From: Streptomyces gilvus
GTDB taxonomy: Bacteria; Actinomycetota; Actinomycetes; Streptomycetales; Streptomycetaceae
Length of the DNA: 64,000 nucleotides
Direction: 5' to 3'
Assembly: GCF_022513565.1 (NCBI RefSeq)
Contig: NZ_JAKWBE010000023.1
Location: 62,001 to 126,000, forward strand
The notes beneath the pieces were generated by a model that saw only the letters and a list, made by a program, of their open reading frames with translations, was not told the DNA's origin and did no database searches. Both the position numbers and the translations under genes were made by a program. Below, in pieces: positions 32,672 through 42,259 of the stretch; positions within the stretch are counted from its first letter, which is position 1, and the number at the start of each line of letters is the position of its first letter.

Positions 32672-33340
32672 TCAGGGGCTGAGGCGCTCCACGCGCCAGC
32701 TTCCGTCCGGCTCTGCCACGTACCGCAGCCGGTCGTGCAGGCGGTTCTCGCGGCCCTGCCAGAATTCCACCGTCTCGGGGGCCACCCGGAAGCCGCCCCA
32801 GTTCGGGGGCACGGGGACCTGCTCGCCCTCCGGGTAGCGGGCCGCGAGTTCGGCGTAGGCGGCGTCGAGTTCGGCGCGGGAGGGGATCACGCTGGACTGG
32901 GCGCTGGACCAGGCTCCGAGCTGGGAGCCGTGCGGGCGGCTGCGGAAGTAGGCCGCGGTCTCGTCCCGGCCGGTGCGGCGGGCGACACCGCTGACGATGA
33001 CCTGGCGGGCCATGGGGTGCCAGGGGAAGAGCAGCGAGACGTACGGGTTCTCGGCGAGGTCGCGGCCCTTACGGGAGTCGTAGTTGGTGTAGAAGACGAA
33101 GCCCTGCTCGTCGAACGCCTTCAGCAGCACGGTCCGCGAGCTGGGGCGGCCCTGGGCGTTCGCCGTGGAGACGACCATGGCGTTCGGCTCGAAGAGATGG
33201 GCCTCGGTCGCGGCCTGCGCGAACCAGTGCGCGAACTGTTCCACGGGCGTGGCGGCCAGCGCGGACTCGGCGAGGCCCTCGGCCCGGTACTGCTTGCGCA
33301 TCGCGGCGGGATCGAGGGGGACGGCGTCTCGGTCGGTCAC
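32672..33340 (-). CDS. pdxH: pyridoxamine 5'-phosphate oxidase
   Basis: A 222-aa FMN enzyme that makes pyridoxal 5'-phosphate from PNP or PMP. Recognisable segments: RKQYRAEGLAESALAATPVEQF, RTVLLKAFDEQGFVFYTNYD (FMN site), SRPHGSQLGAWSSAQSSVI, and the C-terminal EFWQGRENRLHDR substrate motif. The GTG at 33340 is chosen because family members start about 10 residues before MRKQYR. It is monocistronic and divergent from citrate synthase. Confidence 0.96.
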   Translation of the reverse strand: MTDRDAVPLDPAAMRKQYRAEGLAESALAATPVEQFAHWFAQAATEAHLFEPNAMVVSTANAQGRPSSRTVLLKAFDEQGFVFYTNYDSRKGRDLAENPYVSLLFPWHPMARQVIVSGVARRTGRDETAAYFRSRPHGSQLGAWSSAQSSVIPSRAELDAAYAELAARYPEGEQVPVPPNWGGFRVAPETVEFWQGRENRLHDRLRYVAEPDGSWRVERLSP

Positions 33341-33399
33341 GCGGTCATCTTGCCGTACGCACGAGTGCCGCGATGAAGCGCCTCCGCGGCACCGAAGCA

Positions 33400-33470
33400 G
33401 CATGGAAGCGGAACGGAAGCGGAACGGAAGCGGCACCCACGCGCCCAGCACCATGGCACTGAGTGCCGTA
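33400..33470. promoter_or_regulatory. GGAAGCGGAAC repeats and palindrome upstream of citrate synthase
   Basis: Three tandem 11-bp units of GGAAGCGGAAC (33403-33437) are followed by the perfect palindrome GGCACTGAGTGCC (33453-33465), with a half site GTGGCACTC about 20 bp on. The palindrome lies between the pdxH and citrate synthase starts and could be an operator for a dimeric regulator. The binding protein is unknown. Confidence 0.45.
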
Positions 33471-33618
33471 ACCCTCCCAAAATGTGGCACTCGGAGATAT
33501 CGTGCTGATGCCGTTCCGGTTGAACGACCAACCGCCCGGGACCGCGAGTCGCACGAGCCGACCGGGGATCCGACGGGCCGGGCCGCCATTGAGCCGTACA
33601 CACACGAGGAGCCGCCTG

Positions 33619-34719
33619 ATGTCCGACTTCGTACCCGGACTCGAGGGAGTCGTCGCGTTCGAGACGGAGATCGCCGAACCGGACAAGGAGGGCGGCGCCC
33701 TGCGGTACCGGGGCGTCGACATCGAGGACCTGGTCGGTCACGTTTCGTTCGGCAATGTCTGGGGGCTGCTGGTCGACGGCGCCTTCAATCCCGGTCTGCC
33801 GCCCGCCGAGCCGTTTCCGATCCCCGTGCACTCCGGCGACATCCGGGTGGACGTCCAGTCGGCGCTCGCCATGCTGGCGCCGGTGTGGGGCCTCAAACCC
33901 CTCCTCGACATCGACGCCGACGAGGCCCGCGAGGACCTCGCCCGGGCCGCCGTCATGGCCCTCTCCTACGTCGCCCAGTCGGCGCGCGGTCAGGGCCTGC
34001 CGATGGTGCCGCAGCGGGAGATCGACAAGGCGCAGTCCATCACCGAGCGGTTCATGATCCGCTGGCGCGGCGAGCCGGACCCGAAGCACGTCGCCGCCGT
34101 AGACGCCTACTGGACGTCCGCCGCCGAGCACGGCATGAACGCGTCCACCTTCACCGCCCGGGTGATCGCCTCCACCGGCGCCGACGTCGCGGCGGCCCTC
34201 TCGGGCGCCGTGGGCGCCATGTCGGGCCCGCTGCACGGCGGCGCGCCCTCCCGGGTGCTGCACATGATCGAGGAGATCGAGCGAACCGGGGACGCGGAGG
34301 CCTACGTCCGCCAGGCCCTCGACAACGGCGAGCGGCTCATGGGCTTCGGGCACCGCGTGTACCGCGCCGAGGACCCCCGCGCGCGCGTGCTGCGCCGTAC
34401 CGCCCGGGAACTGGGCGCGCCGCGCTTCGAGATCGCCGAGGCCCTGGAGAAGGCGGCCCTCGCGGAGCTCCACGCCCGCCGGCCGGACCGGGTGCTGGCG
34501 ACCAACGTCGAGTTCTGGGCGGCTATCGTCCTGGACTTCGCCGAGGTCCCGGCGCACATGTTCACGTCGATGTTCACGTGCGCGCGTACGGCCGGCTGGT
34601 CGGCGCACATCCTGGAGCAGAAGCGGACGGGCCGGCTGGTGCGGCCGTCGGCGCGGTACGTGGGCCCGGCGGCCCGCGGCCCGCGCGAGATCGAGGGGTA
34701 CGACAGCATCGCCCACTGA
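33619..34719 (+). CDS. citrate synthase/methylcitrate synthase family protein
   Basis: A 366-aa citrate synthase-type enzyme condensing oxaloacetate with an acyl-CoA. Conserved catalytic segments: MNASTFTARV, GPLHGGAPSRV (first His), GFGHRVYRAEDPRARVL (second His) and the late Asp region NVEFWAAIVLDF. Its short length fits the actinobacterial secondary citrate synthase, so 2-methylcitrate synthase activity is possible. GAGGAG upstream supports the ATG at 33619. It is monocistronic, downstream of a repeat-rich promoter and convergent with the TetR gene. Confidence 0.93.
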   Translation: MSDFVPGLEGVVAFETEIAEPDKEGGALRYRGVDIEDLVGHVSFGNVWGLLVDGAFNPGLPPAEPFPIPVHSGDIRVDVQSALAMLAPVWGLKPLLDIDADEAREDLARAAVMALSYVAQSARGQGLPMVPQREIDKAQSITERFMIRWRGEPDPKHVAAVDAYWTSAAEHGMNASTFTARVIASTGADVAAALSGAVGAMSGPLHGGAPSRVLHMIEEIERTGDAEAYVRQALDNGERLMGFGHRVYRAEDPRARVLRRTARELGAPRFEIAEALEKAALAELHARRPDRVLATNVEFWAAIVLDFAEVPAHMFTSMFTCARTAGWSAHILEQKRTGRLVRPSARYVGPAARGPREIEGYDSIAH

Positions 34720-34746
34720 GGGGTGTCCGAGGGGCGCTGGTACGGC

Positions 34747-35364
34747 TCAGCCCAGCGCCTCGTCGAGCAGTGCCGCCCACTGCGCCACCACCCGCTCCCG
34801 TCTCCCGGTGTCGTCCGTAAGGAGGTTGGCGAGGCCGAGGCCGCGGGACATGTCGAGGAGGCCCTGGACGGTTTCGCGGACGCCGGGGCGGGATTCGTCG
34901 GCGTTGAGGAGCTCGATCGCGATGCGGTGGGTCTCGCGGCCGACGTGGGATTCCAGTTCGGTGACGCGGGGGCGGAGCTGGTCCTCGTTGGAGGCGGCGA
35001 CCCAGAGCTGGAGGGCGGCGCGGAAGAGGGGGCCGGTGTAGAGGTCGACGAGGGCGGCCACGACGGCCCGGCGGTCCGCGGCGCCCTGGGGGAACAGGGC
35101 GCGCAGGGCGGTGGAGCGTTCCTCGGCGACGTACTCCACGGCGGCCGTGAACAGGTCCTCGCGGGTGGGGAAGTGGTGCTGGGCGGCGCCTCGGGAGACG
35201 CCGGCGCGTTCGGCGACGACAGTGACCGTGGAGCCGGCCCAGCCGTGTTCGGCGAGGCAGGCAACGGCGGCTTCCAGGAGCCGTTGGCGGGTGGCCCGGC
35301 TGCGGTCCTGTTTGGGGACGCGCTCGGCGCGCTCCTCGCGTTCTTCGGTGGTCACAGTGCCCAT
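34747..35364 (-). CDS. TetR family transcriptional regulator
   Basis: A 205-aa TetR protein. The N-terminal HTH reads RQRLLEAAVACLAEHGWAG, then VAERAGVSRGAAQHHFPTRE. It is the last gene of an eight-gene catabolic operon, overlapping the enoyl-CoA hydratase end by 13 bp. It most likely represses the operon through the palindrome GCAAGCGTGCTTGC at 44758-44771 and is released by an acyl-CoA intermediate. That autoregulatory circuit is inference from position. Confidence 0.93.
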   Translation of the reverse strand: MGTVTTEEREERAERVPKQDRSRATRQRLLEAAVACLAEHGWAGSTVTVVAERAGVSRGAAQHHFPTREDLFTAAVEYVAEERSTALRALFPQGAADRRAVVAALVDLYTGPLFRAALQLWVAASNEDQLRPRVTELESHVGRETHRIAIELLNADESRPGVRETVQGLLDMSRGLGLANLLTDDTGRRERVVAQWAALLDEALG

Positions 35365-36086
35365 AGGGGGTCCCGTCGTTCCAGGAAGGCCGTCATGCCC
35401 TCGCGGGCCTGCGGGGAGGCGAAGAGCCGGGCGGAGAGCGCGGTGAGGTCGGCCGCGTCCCGGTCGAAGGCCTCCAGGACCCTGGCGGTGAGCAGTGCCT
35501 TCGTCTCGGCCAGGCCTTGCGGGGAGGCTCGGCGGAGGCCGTCGAGGATGGGTTCGAGTACGGCGTCCACGTCGTCGCCGGCGGCGGTGAGCAGGCCGAT
35601 GCGGGCGGCTTCGGCGGTGTCGAGGCGTTCGCCGGTGAGGTAGTAGCGGGCGATGGCGCGCGGGTCGGTGCGGGGCAGGATCGGCAGGGAGATGACGGCG
35701 GGGGCGACGCCGATGCGGACCTCGGTGAAGGCGAACGTGGAGTCGGTGGAGGCGGCCGCGATGTCGCAGGCGGCGAGCAGTCCGAGGCCGCCGGCGCGGA
35801 CGTGGCCGGTGACCCGGGCGACGACCGGTCTGCGCAGTTCGACGATCTGCCGCAGCAGTGCCACGAGGGTGTCGGGGTGGGGCGGGTCGCGCAGGTCGGC
35901 GCCGGCGCAGAAGGTGGTGCCGGTGTGGGTGAGGACGACCGCGCGGACGTCGCTGTCCTTGGCGCAGTCGGTGAGCGCGCCGGCCAGTTCGCCGACCAGG
36001 GCGGCGGAGAGCGCGTTGCGGTTGGCGGTGGAGTCGAGGCTGAGGGTCTCGACGCCCCGCGCGCGGGTACGTCCGATCAACGTCAT
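35352..36086 (-). CDS. enoyl-CoA hydratase/isomerase family protein
   Basis: A 244-aa crotonase-fold protein. The oxyanion-hole segments are TTFCAGADLRDPP near residue 57 and GHVRAGGLGLLAACDIAAA near 93. It hydrates enoyl-CoA, or in liu-type pathways methylglutaconyl-CoA. The first expected catalytic Glu position is not obvious, so the exact reaction is open. It overlaps both the ligase upstream (by 4 bp) and the TetR gene downstream. Confidence 0.92.
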   Translation of the reverse strand: MTLIGRTRARGVETLSLDSTANRNALSAALVGELAGALTDCAKDSDVRAVVLTHTGTTFCAGADLRDPPHPDTLVALLRQIVELRRPVVARVTGHVRAGGLGLLAACDIAAASTDSTFAFTEVRIGVAPAVISLPILPRTDPRAIARYYLTGERLDTAEAARIGLLTAAGDDVDAVLEPILDGLRRASPQGLAETKALLTARVLEAFDRDAADLTALSARLFASPQAREGMTAFLERRDPLWAL

Positions 36087-37651
36087 GACCGCCCCCTGAG
36101 TTCCCGGCGGAGGATCTTGCCGGAGGCGGCCCGGGGGACGCCGGCGATGAAGGTGACCTGGCGGACGCGTTTGTAGGGGGCGACGCGTTCGGCGACGTAC
36201 ATCATCACCTCTCCTTCGGAGAGGTCGGTGGCGGTGGGCTGGCGGACCACGAAGGCGTGCGGGATCTCGTTGTTGTCGTCGTTGTAGACGCCGATGACGG
36301 CGGCGTCGGCGATGCCGGGGTGGGTGAGCAGGAGGGCCTCGAGTTCGGCGGGGGCGACCTGGAAGCCCTTGTACTTGATGAGTTCCTTGACCCGGTCCAC
36401 GACGAACAGCCAGCCGTCGGCGTCGACATGGCCGACGTCGCCGGTGTGCAGCCAGCCGTCGGCGTCGATCATGGCGGCGGTGGCGTCGGGGCGGCCCAGG
36501 TAGCCCTTCATGACCTGGGGGCCGCGGATGAGGATCTCGCCGGATTCGCCGGTGCCGAGGTCCTTGTCGGGGTCGTCGAGGGAGACGATCCGCATCTCGG
36601 TGCCGGCGATGAGCTTGCCGACGGTGCCGGGCGGGGCGTCGCGCATGGCCTCGCGGGGGACGACGTGGGTGCCGGGGGACAGTTCCGTCATGCCGTACGC
36701 CTGGCCGACGGGCGGCAGGCCGAGCCGTCGGGAGCAGGCGGCGGCGAGGTGGGCGTCGAGCGGGGCGGCGGCGCTGAGGATGTAGCGGAGGGAGGAGAGG
36801 TCGTACTGCTCGACGGCGGGGTGTTTGGCGAGGGCGAGGACGATCGGCGGGGCGACGTACAGGCCGGTGATGCGGTGGTTCTGGATGGCGGCGAGGAAGG
36901 TGTCGAGGTCGAAGCGGGGCAGGACGACGACGGTGGCGCCGAGCCGGAGGGGCGCGTTCATGAGGGCGGTCAGGCCGTAGATGTGGAAGAAGGGCAGGAC
37001 GGCGAGGATGCGTTCGCCGGGTCCGGACGGCATGACGGACTCGAGTTGGGCGAGGTTGGTGGCGATCTGCCGGTGGGTGAGCATCACGCCCTTGGGGATG
37101 CCGGTGGTTCCGGAGGAGTAGGGCAGCGCGGCGACGTCCTCGGCGGGGTCGATGTCGACGGCCGGTTCGGGGGCGGCGGAGGCCAGCATGTCGATGAGGG
37201 AGCGGTGGCCGGGCGCGCTGTCGCAGACGAAGACCTCCCGTACTCCGCCCGCGAGTTCGGCGGCCCGGCGCGCGGTCTCCAGCAGCGGGGAGACGGTGAC
37301 GATCCAGCGGGCGGCGGAGTCCTTGAGCTGTTTGGCGAACTCCTCGGGTGTGGCGAGCGGGTGCACGGTGGTGACGGAGGCGCCCGCGCGCGTGGCGGCG
37401 TAGAAGGCGGTGGGGAAGGCGATGGTGTTGGGGCTGTGCAGGGCGAGTACGTCGCCCTTGCGGACGCCGGCCTCGGCGAGTCCGGCCGCGACGCGACGGT
37501 GGAAGCGGTCGAGTTGTTCGTACGTGAGGGTGGTGCCGTCGGTCCCGTCGATGAGGGCGGGAGCGTCACCGTGTTCGGCGGCCCGGCCCAGCACCGCCTC
37601 GTGGATGGGCAGGTCGACGGCCGCTACATCGGCGTACTCGCTCCGGAACAC
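36083..37651 (-). CDS. 4-coumarate-CoA ligase family protein
   Basis: A 522-aa ANL ligase. P-loop YSSGTTGIPKGVMLTH, A5 YGMTELSPGTHV, TGDVGHVDADGW and the C-terminal Lys motif PRAASGKILRREL are all present. The sequence is very close to what I recall of S. coelicolor SCO4383, a cinnamate/4-coumarate:CoA ligase, including the small-residue pocket segment YVAPPIVLALAKHP that accepts cinnamate. In this operon a branched-chain or phenylpropanoid acid may be the natural substrate. GTG start with GGAGGAAC upstream. Confidence 0.93.
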   Translation of the reverse strand: MFRSEYADVAAVDLPIHEAVLGRAAEHGDAPALIDGTDGTTLTYEQLDRFHRRVAAGLAEAGVRKGDVLALHSPNTIAFPTAFYAATRAGASVTTVHPLATPEEFAKQLKDSAARWIVTVSPLLETARRAAELAGGVREVFVCDSAPGHRSLIDMLASAAPEPAVDIDPAEDVAALPYSSGTTGIPKGVMLTHRQIATNLAQLESVMPSGPGERILAVLPFFHIYGLTALMNAPLRLGATVVVLPRFDLDTFLAAIQNHRITGLYVAPPIVLALAKHPAVEQYDLSSLRYILSAAAPLDAHLAAACSRRLGLPPVGQAYGMTELSPGTHVVPREAMRDAPPGTVGKLIAGTEMRIVSLDDPDKDLGTGESGEILIRGPQVMKGYLGRPDATAAMIDADGWLHTGDVGHVDADGWLFVVDRVKELIKYKGFQVAPAELEALLLTHPGIADAAVIGVYNDDNNEIPHAFVVRQPTATDLSEGEVMMYVAERVAPYKRVRQVTFIAGVPRAASGKILRRELRGRS

Positions 37652-37659
37652 GGTTCCTC

Positions 37660-38799
37660 CTAGTACGACTTGGGCAGGCCCAGGGTCTGGTGGGAGACGT
37701 AGTTGAGAATCATCTCCCGGCTCACCGGGGCAATACGAGCCACGCGCGAGGCGGTTATCAACGAGGCGAGCCCGAATTCCCGGGTGAGGCCGTTGCCGCC
37801 GAGGGTGTGCACGGCCTGGTCGACGGCCCGTACGCACGCCTCGCCCGCCGCGTACTTCGCCATATTCGCGGCCTCGCCCGCGCCGGTGTCGTCCCCGGCG
37901 TCGTAGAGGTGTGCGGCTTTCTGCATCATCAGGCGGGCGAGTTCGAGGTCGATGTGGGCCTGGGCGAGGGGGTGGGCGATCGCCTGGTGGGCGCCGATGG
38001 GGGTGTTCCATACGGCGCGGTCGCGGGCGTACTCGACGGCGCGTCCGAGGGCGTAGCGGCCCATGCCGATCGCGAAGGCGGCGGTCATGATCCGCTCGGG
38101 GTTGAGTCCGGCGAACAGCTGCAGGAGACCGGCGTCCTCGTCGCCGACCAGGGCGTCGGCGGGCAGCCGTACGTCGTCGAGGACCAGTTCGAACTGCTTC
38201 TCGGCGGCCTGGAGTTCCATGTCGATCCGGCGTCGGGTGAAGCCTTCGGCGTCGCGCGGGACGATGAAGAGGCAGGGCTTGAGGCGGCCGGTGCGGGAGT
38301 CCTCGGTGCGGCCGACGACGAGGGTGGCGTCGGCTATGTCGACTCCGGAGATGAAGACCTTGCGGCCGGTGAGCAGCCAGTCGCCGGTGTCGGGGTCGCG
38401 GCGGGCGGTGGTGGTGATGCGGTGGGAGTTGGAGCCGGCGTCGGGTTCGGTGATGCCGAAGGCCATGGTGCGGGTGCCGTCGGCGAGGGCGGGGAGCCAG
38501 GCGCGTTTCTGGGCGTCGGTGCCGAAGCGGGCGATGACCGTGCCGCAGATCGCCGGGGAGACGACCATCATCAGCAGCGGGCAGCCGGCGGCGCCGAGTT
38601 CTTCCAGGACGATGGAGAGTTCGGCGATCCCGCCGCCTCCGCCGCCGTATGCCTCCGGCAGGTTGACGCCGAGGTAGCCGAGCTTGGCCGCCTCGGACCA
38701 GAGTGCCTCGCGGTCGAAGGTGCGGCCGTGGCGTTTGCCGAGGGCGGCGACGGCGGCTCGCAGGGCTTTGTGTTCCTCGGTCTCGATCATGACGCTCAC
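37660..38799 (-). CDS. acyl-CoA dehydrogenase
   Basis: A 379-aa complete acyl-CoA dehydrogenase. Middle-domain motif FGITEPDAGSNSHRITT, C-terminal HTLGGNGLTREFGLA and SREMILNYVSHQTLGLP. The GTG start overlaps the TGA of the carboxylase alpha gene (GTGA) and has GGAGGAG at the right spacing, better than the ATG at 38790. With biotin carboxylase, carboxyltransferase, hydratase and AtuA-like genes it fits an isovaleryl/citronellyl-type branched acyl-CoA degradation route. Confidence 0.94.
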   Translation of the reverse strand: MSVMIETEEHKALRAAVAALGKRHGRTFDREALWSEAAKLGYLGVNLPEAYGGGGGGIAELSIVLEELGAAGCPLLMMVVSPAICGTVIARFGTDAQKRAWLPALADGTRTMAFGITEPDAGSNSHRITTTARRDPDTGDWLLTGRKVFISGVDIADATLVVGRTEDSRTGRLKPCLFIVPRDAEGFTRRRIDMELQAAEKQFELVLDDVRLPADALVGDEDAGLLQLFAGLNPERIMTAAFAIGMGRYALGRAVEYARDRAVWNTPIGAHQAIAHPLAQAHIDLELARLMMQKAAHLYDAGDDTGAGEAANMAKYAAGEACVRAVDQAVHTLGGNGLTREFGLASLITASRVARIAPVSREMILNYVSHQTLGLPKSY

Positions 38800-40652
38800 C
38801 GCTCCTCCTCCACGACGGCCAGCAGCGTGCCGACCTCCACCTGTCGGCCCGTGGTCACGTGGAGGGCGCTGAGCCTCCCCGTGACGGGTGCCGCGATCTT
38901 GTGCTGCATCTTCATCGCCTCCAGCCACAGCAGGGGCTCTCCGGCCCGTACGGCGGCTCCTACGGCCAGTCCGTCGGCCACCTTCAAGACCGTTCCCGGC
39001 ATGGGGGCGAGGAGGGAGCCGGGGGCGTGCTGGGCGGTGGGGTCGGGGAAGCGGGGAAGTGCTTTGAGCGCCGTGGCGTTCACGTACACCTCGTCGCCGT
39101 ACCTCGACACCGCGAACTTCCGCTGTACGCCGTCCACTTCGAGGACGACGAGGTCGGGGGCGGCGTGCACGACCCGGACCCCGTCCGCCTCCAGTCCGCC
39201 CGCGCGGGTGTGCCGGTAGTGGACCTCGTGCTCCTCGCCCCCGGTCGCGTAGCGCTTGACCTGCGGCTGGGAGGGGACGTTGCGCCAGCCGCCGAAGCGG
39301 GAGCCGCCGGCACGGGCGTCGGCGAGGGCGGCGGCAAGGGGGGCGTGGGGGTCGGGGGCCGGTTCGGTGAGGGCGGTCAGGTGGCGGTCGTAGAAGCCCG
39401 TGTTCATGCGGGCCGACGTGAACTCCTCGTGGCGCAGGGAGCGGACCAGCAGGTCGCGGTTGGTGGTTGGGCCGTGGATCGTGGCGCGTTCCAGGGCGCC
39501 GGCGAGTCGGCGGACCGCCTCCGCGCGCGTGGGGGCGTGGGCGACGGCTTTGGCGAGCATCGCGTCGTAGTGGACGTCGATGGTGTCGCCGTCTTCGCAG
39601 CCCGTGTCGAGGCGGATGCCGGGGACCGTGAAGCGGTGCAGGGTGCCTGTCTGCGGGGACCAGTCCCGCGCGGGGTCCTCGGCGTAGAGACGGGCCTCGA
39701 CGGCGTGGCCACGCGCGCGTGGTGGTTCGCCGTCGAGGGCGTGGCCCTCGGCGACGCGGAGTTGCAGCGCCACCAGGTCGACGCCGAACACGGCCTCGGT
39801 GACCGGGTGTTCCACCTGGAGGCGGGTGTTCATCTCCAGGAAGTGCGCCGTGTCGTCGGCGACGAGGAACTCCACCGTGCCCGCGCCGACGTACGAGACG
39901 GCGCGCGCGGCACGTACGGACAGCGCGCGCAGCTCCTCTTCGAGCGCCTCGGAGAGTCCGGGCGCGGGCGCCTCCTCGATCACCTTCTGGTGGCGTCGCT
40001 GGAGGGAGCAGTCGCGTGTGCCCAGCGCCCACACCGTGCCGTGCGCGTCGGCGAGCACCTGCACCTCGACATGGCGGCCGTTCTCGACGTACGGCTCGAC
40101 GAACACCTCGCCGTCCCCGAAGGCGCTCGCGGCCTCGGCGCGCGCACCCTCCAGCGCGGCGCCCAGCTCCTCAAGGCGGCGCACGACCCGCATCCCGCGC
40201 CCCCCGCCGCCCGCGGCCGCCTTGACCAGCACCGGCAGGTCGGCCTCGGTCACGTCGGCCAGGGGCGCGAGCCCCATCAGCTCCTTGGCGCGGGTCTTGG
40301 ACGCCATGGCCTCGATGGCGGACGGCGGCGGCCCGATCCACACCAGACCCGCGTCGAGGACCGCGCGCGCGAAGTCGGCGTTCTCGCTCAGGAAGCCGTA
40401 ACCGGGGTGGACGGCGTCCGCGCCCGCCGCGATCGCCGCCTTCACGATCAGGTCGCCGCGCAGATACGTCTCCGCGGGCGCCGCGCCAGGCAGCCGTACC
40501 GCCGTGTCGGCCACGCGTGCGTGGAGCGCGTTCTCGTCGGCGTCGGAGTGCACCGCGACCGTCCGGATTCCCAACTCACGGCAGGTGCGGAAGATCCGGC
40601 AGGCGATCTCGCCCCGGTTGGCGACCAGTACGGAAGTGATCATGGAAGTCAC
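38796..40652 (-). CDS. acyl-CoA carboxylase alpha subunit (biotin carboxylase plus carrier)
   Basis: A 618-aa protein. Biotin carboxylase domain about residues 4-450 with ANRGEIACRIFRTCRELG, the ATP grasp Gly-rich loop AAAGGGGRGMRVV and the EMNTRLQVEHPVTE active site. A linker and C-terminal biotinyl domain carry LEAMKMQH with the biotinylated Lys. It pairs with the adjacent carboxyltransferase to form an acyl-CoA carboxylase, likely of methylcrotonyl- or geranyl-CoA type by context. GTG 40652 has GAGG 6 nt upstream; ATG 40643 is an alternative. Confidence 0.95.
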   Translation of the reverse strand: MTSMITSVLVANRGEIACRIFRTCRELGIRTVAVHSDADENALHARVADTAVRLPGAAPAETYLRGDLIVKAAIAAGADAVHPGYGFLSENADFARAVLDAGLVWIGPPPSAIEAMASKTRAKELMGLAPLADVTEADLPVLVKAAAGGGGRGMRVVRRLEELGAALEGARAEAASAFGDGEVFVEPYVENGRHVEVQVLADAHGTVWALGTRDCSLQRRHQKVIEEAPAPGLSEALEEELRALSVRAARAVSYVGAGTVEFLVADDTAHFLEMNTRLQVEHPVTEAVFGVDLVALQLRVAEGHALDGEPPRARGHAVEARLYAEDPARDWSPQTGTLHRFTVPGIRLDTGCEDGDTIDVHYDAMLAKAVAHAPTRAEAVRRLAGALERATIHGPTTNRDLLVRSLRHEEFTSARMNTGFYDRHLTALTEPAPDPHAPLAAALADARAGGSRFGGWRNVPSQPQVKRYATGGEEHEVHYRHTRAGGLEADGVRVVHAAPDLVVLEVDGVQRKFAVSRYGDEVYVNATALKALPRFPDPTAQHAPGSLLAPMPGTVLKVADGLAVGAAVRAGEPLLWLEAMKMQHKIAAPVTGRLSALHVTTGRQVEVGTLLAVVEEER

Positions 40653-40660
40653 TGGGTCCC

Positions 40661-42259
40661 TCACATCCGGAAGACGCCGAAGCCGCCGCGCGCACCCTCG
40701 TACGGCGCGGTGTGGATGGCCGACAGACACAGGCCGAGGACGGTGCGGGTGTCGCGCGGGTCGATGACGCCGTCGTCGTAGAGCCGCCCGGACAGGAACA
40801 TCGGCAGCGACTCGGACTCGATCTGCTGCTCCACCATGGCCCGCAGGGCGGCGTCGCCGTCCTCGTCGTACGGCTGCCCCTTAGCGGCCGCCGACTGCCG
40901 GGCGACGATCGACAGGACCCCGGCGAGCTGCTGCGGGCCCATGACGGCCGACTTGGCGCTGGGCCAGGCGAACAGGAAGCGGGGGTCGTAGGCCCGTCCG
41001 CACATGCCGTAGTGCCCGGCGCCGTAGGAGGCGCCCATCAGGACGGAGAGGTGCGGGACCTTCGAGTTGGCGACCGCGTTGATCATCATCGCCCCGTGCT
41101 TGATGATCCCGCCCTGCTCGTACTCCTTGCCGACCATGTAGCCGGTGGTGTTGTGCAGGAAGAGCAGCGGGATGTCGCGCTGGTTGGCGAGCTGGATGAA
41201 CTGGGCCGCCTTCTGGGACTCCGCGCTGAAGAGCACTCCCTGGGCGTTGGCCAGGATGCCGACGGGATAGCCGTGCAGGGTCGCCCATCCGGTCGCCAGG
41301 CTCGTCCCGTACAGCGGCTTGAACTCGTCGAAGTCGGAGGCGTCGACGATCCGGGCGATGACCTCGCGCGGGTCGAAGGGGGTCTTCAGATCGCCCGGGA
41401 CGATGCCCAGCAGCTCGTCGGCGGAGTACTTGGGGGGCTCGGCCGGGCCCGGATCGGCGTGCGCCTTGCGGTGGTTGAGGCGGGCGACGACCCGCCGTGC
41501 CTGCCGCAGCGCGTCGGGTTCGTCTACGGCGAAGTAGTCCGCGAGTCCCGACACGCGCGCGTGCATCTCGGCGCCGCCGAGGGACTCGTCGTCGCTCTCC
41601 TCACCGGTGGCCATCTTCACCAGGGGCGGGCCGCCGAGGAAGACCTTGGCGCGCTCCTTGACCATGATCACGTGGTCGGACATGCCGGGGATGTACGCGC
41701 CCCCCGCCGTCGAGTTGCCGAAGACGACCGCGACGGTCGGGATCCCGGCCGCCGAAAGCCGCGTCAGATCCCGGAAGATGGCGCCCCCGGGGATGAAGAT
41801 CTCCTTCTGGGACGGCAGATCGGCGCCGCCCGACTCCACCAGGCTGATGCAGGGCAGACGGTTGGCGAGGGCGATGTCGTTGGCCCGCAGGGCCTTCTTC
41901 AGCGACCAGGGGTTGCTGGCGCCGCCACGCACGGTCGGGTCGTTGGCGGTGATCAGGCACTCCACGCCCGCCACCACCCCGATGCCGGTGACGAGCGAGG
42001 CACCCACCGTGTACTCGCTGCCCCAGGCGGCCAGCGGCGACAGCTCCAGGAAGGGCGAGTCCGGGTCGAGCAGCAGCTCGATCCGCTCACGGGCCAGCAA
42101 CTTCCCCCGCTTGCGGTGCCGTTCGACGTACTTCTCCCCGCCGCCCGCCAGCGCCTTCGCGTGCTCGGCCGTCAGGTCGGCGAGCTTGGCGAGCATGGCC
42201 TCGCGGTTGGCCCGGTAGTCCGGACCGGCGATGTCCAGGCCGGATTCGATGACGGTCAC
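40661..42259 (-). CDS. acyl-CoA carboxylase beta subunit (carboxyltransferase)
   Basis: A 532-aa carboxyltransferase with the crotonase-like N domain (LPCISLVESGGADLPSQ, FGNSTAGGAYIPGMSD) and C domain (LHNTTGYMVGKEYEQGG, GASYGAGHYGMCGRAYDP). The GYMVG and AGHYGM patterns are typical of methylcrotonyl-CoA and geranyl-CoA carboxylases rather than acetyl/propionyl-CoA carboxylases. Its start overlaps the AtuA-like stop (GTGA), with GGAGG in the preceding gene. It acts with the alpha subunit in the cytosol. Confidence 0.95.
   Translation of the reverse strand: MTVIESGLDIAGPDYRANREAMLAKLADLTAEHAKALAGGGEKYVERHRKRGKLLARERIELLLDPDSPFLELSPLAAWGSEYTVGASLVTGIGVVAGVECLITANDPTVRGGASNPWSLKKALRANDIALANRLPCISLVESGGADLPSQKEIFIPGGAIFRDLTRLSAAGIPTVAVVFGNSTAGGAYIPGMSDHVIMVKERAKVFLGGPPLVKMATGEESDDESLGGAEMHARVSGLADYFAVDEPDALRQARRVVARLNHRKAHADPGPAEPPKYSADELLGIVPGDLKTPFDPREVIARIVDASDFDEFKPLYGTSLATGWATLHGYPVGILANAQGVLFSAESQKAAQFIQLANQRDIPLLFLHNTTGYMVGKEYEQGGIIKHGAMMINAVANSKVPHLSVLMGASYGAGHYGMCGRAYDPRFLFAWPSAKSAVMGPQQLAGVLSIVARQSAAAKGQPYDEDGDAALRAMVEQQIESESLPMFLSGRLYDDGVIDPRDTRTVLGLCLSAIHTAPYEGARGGFGVFRM

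Noticed and set aside
32519..33376. 285-codon plus-strand ORF opposite pdxH
   Set aside because: It is a shadow frame antisense to pdxH; only its first codons (VSETR) are noted as part of the island's right flank.
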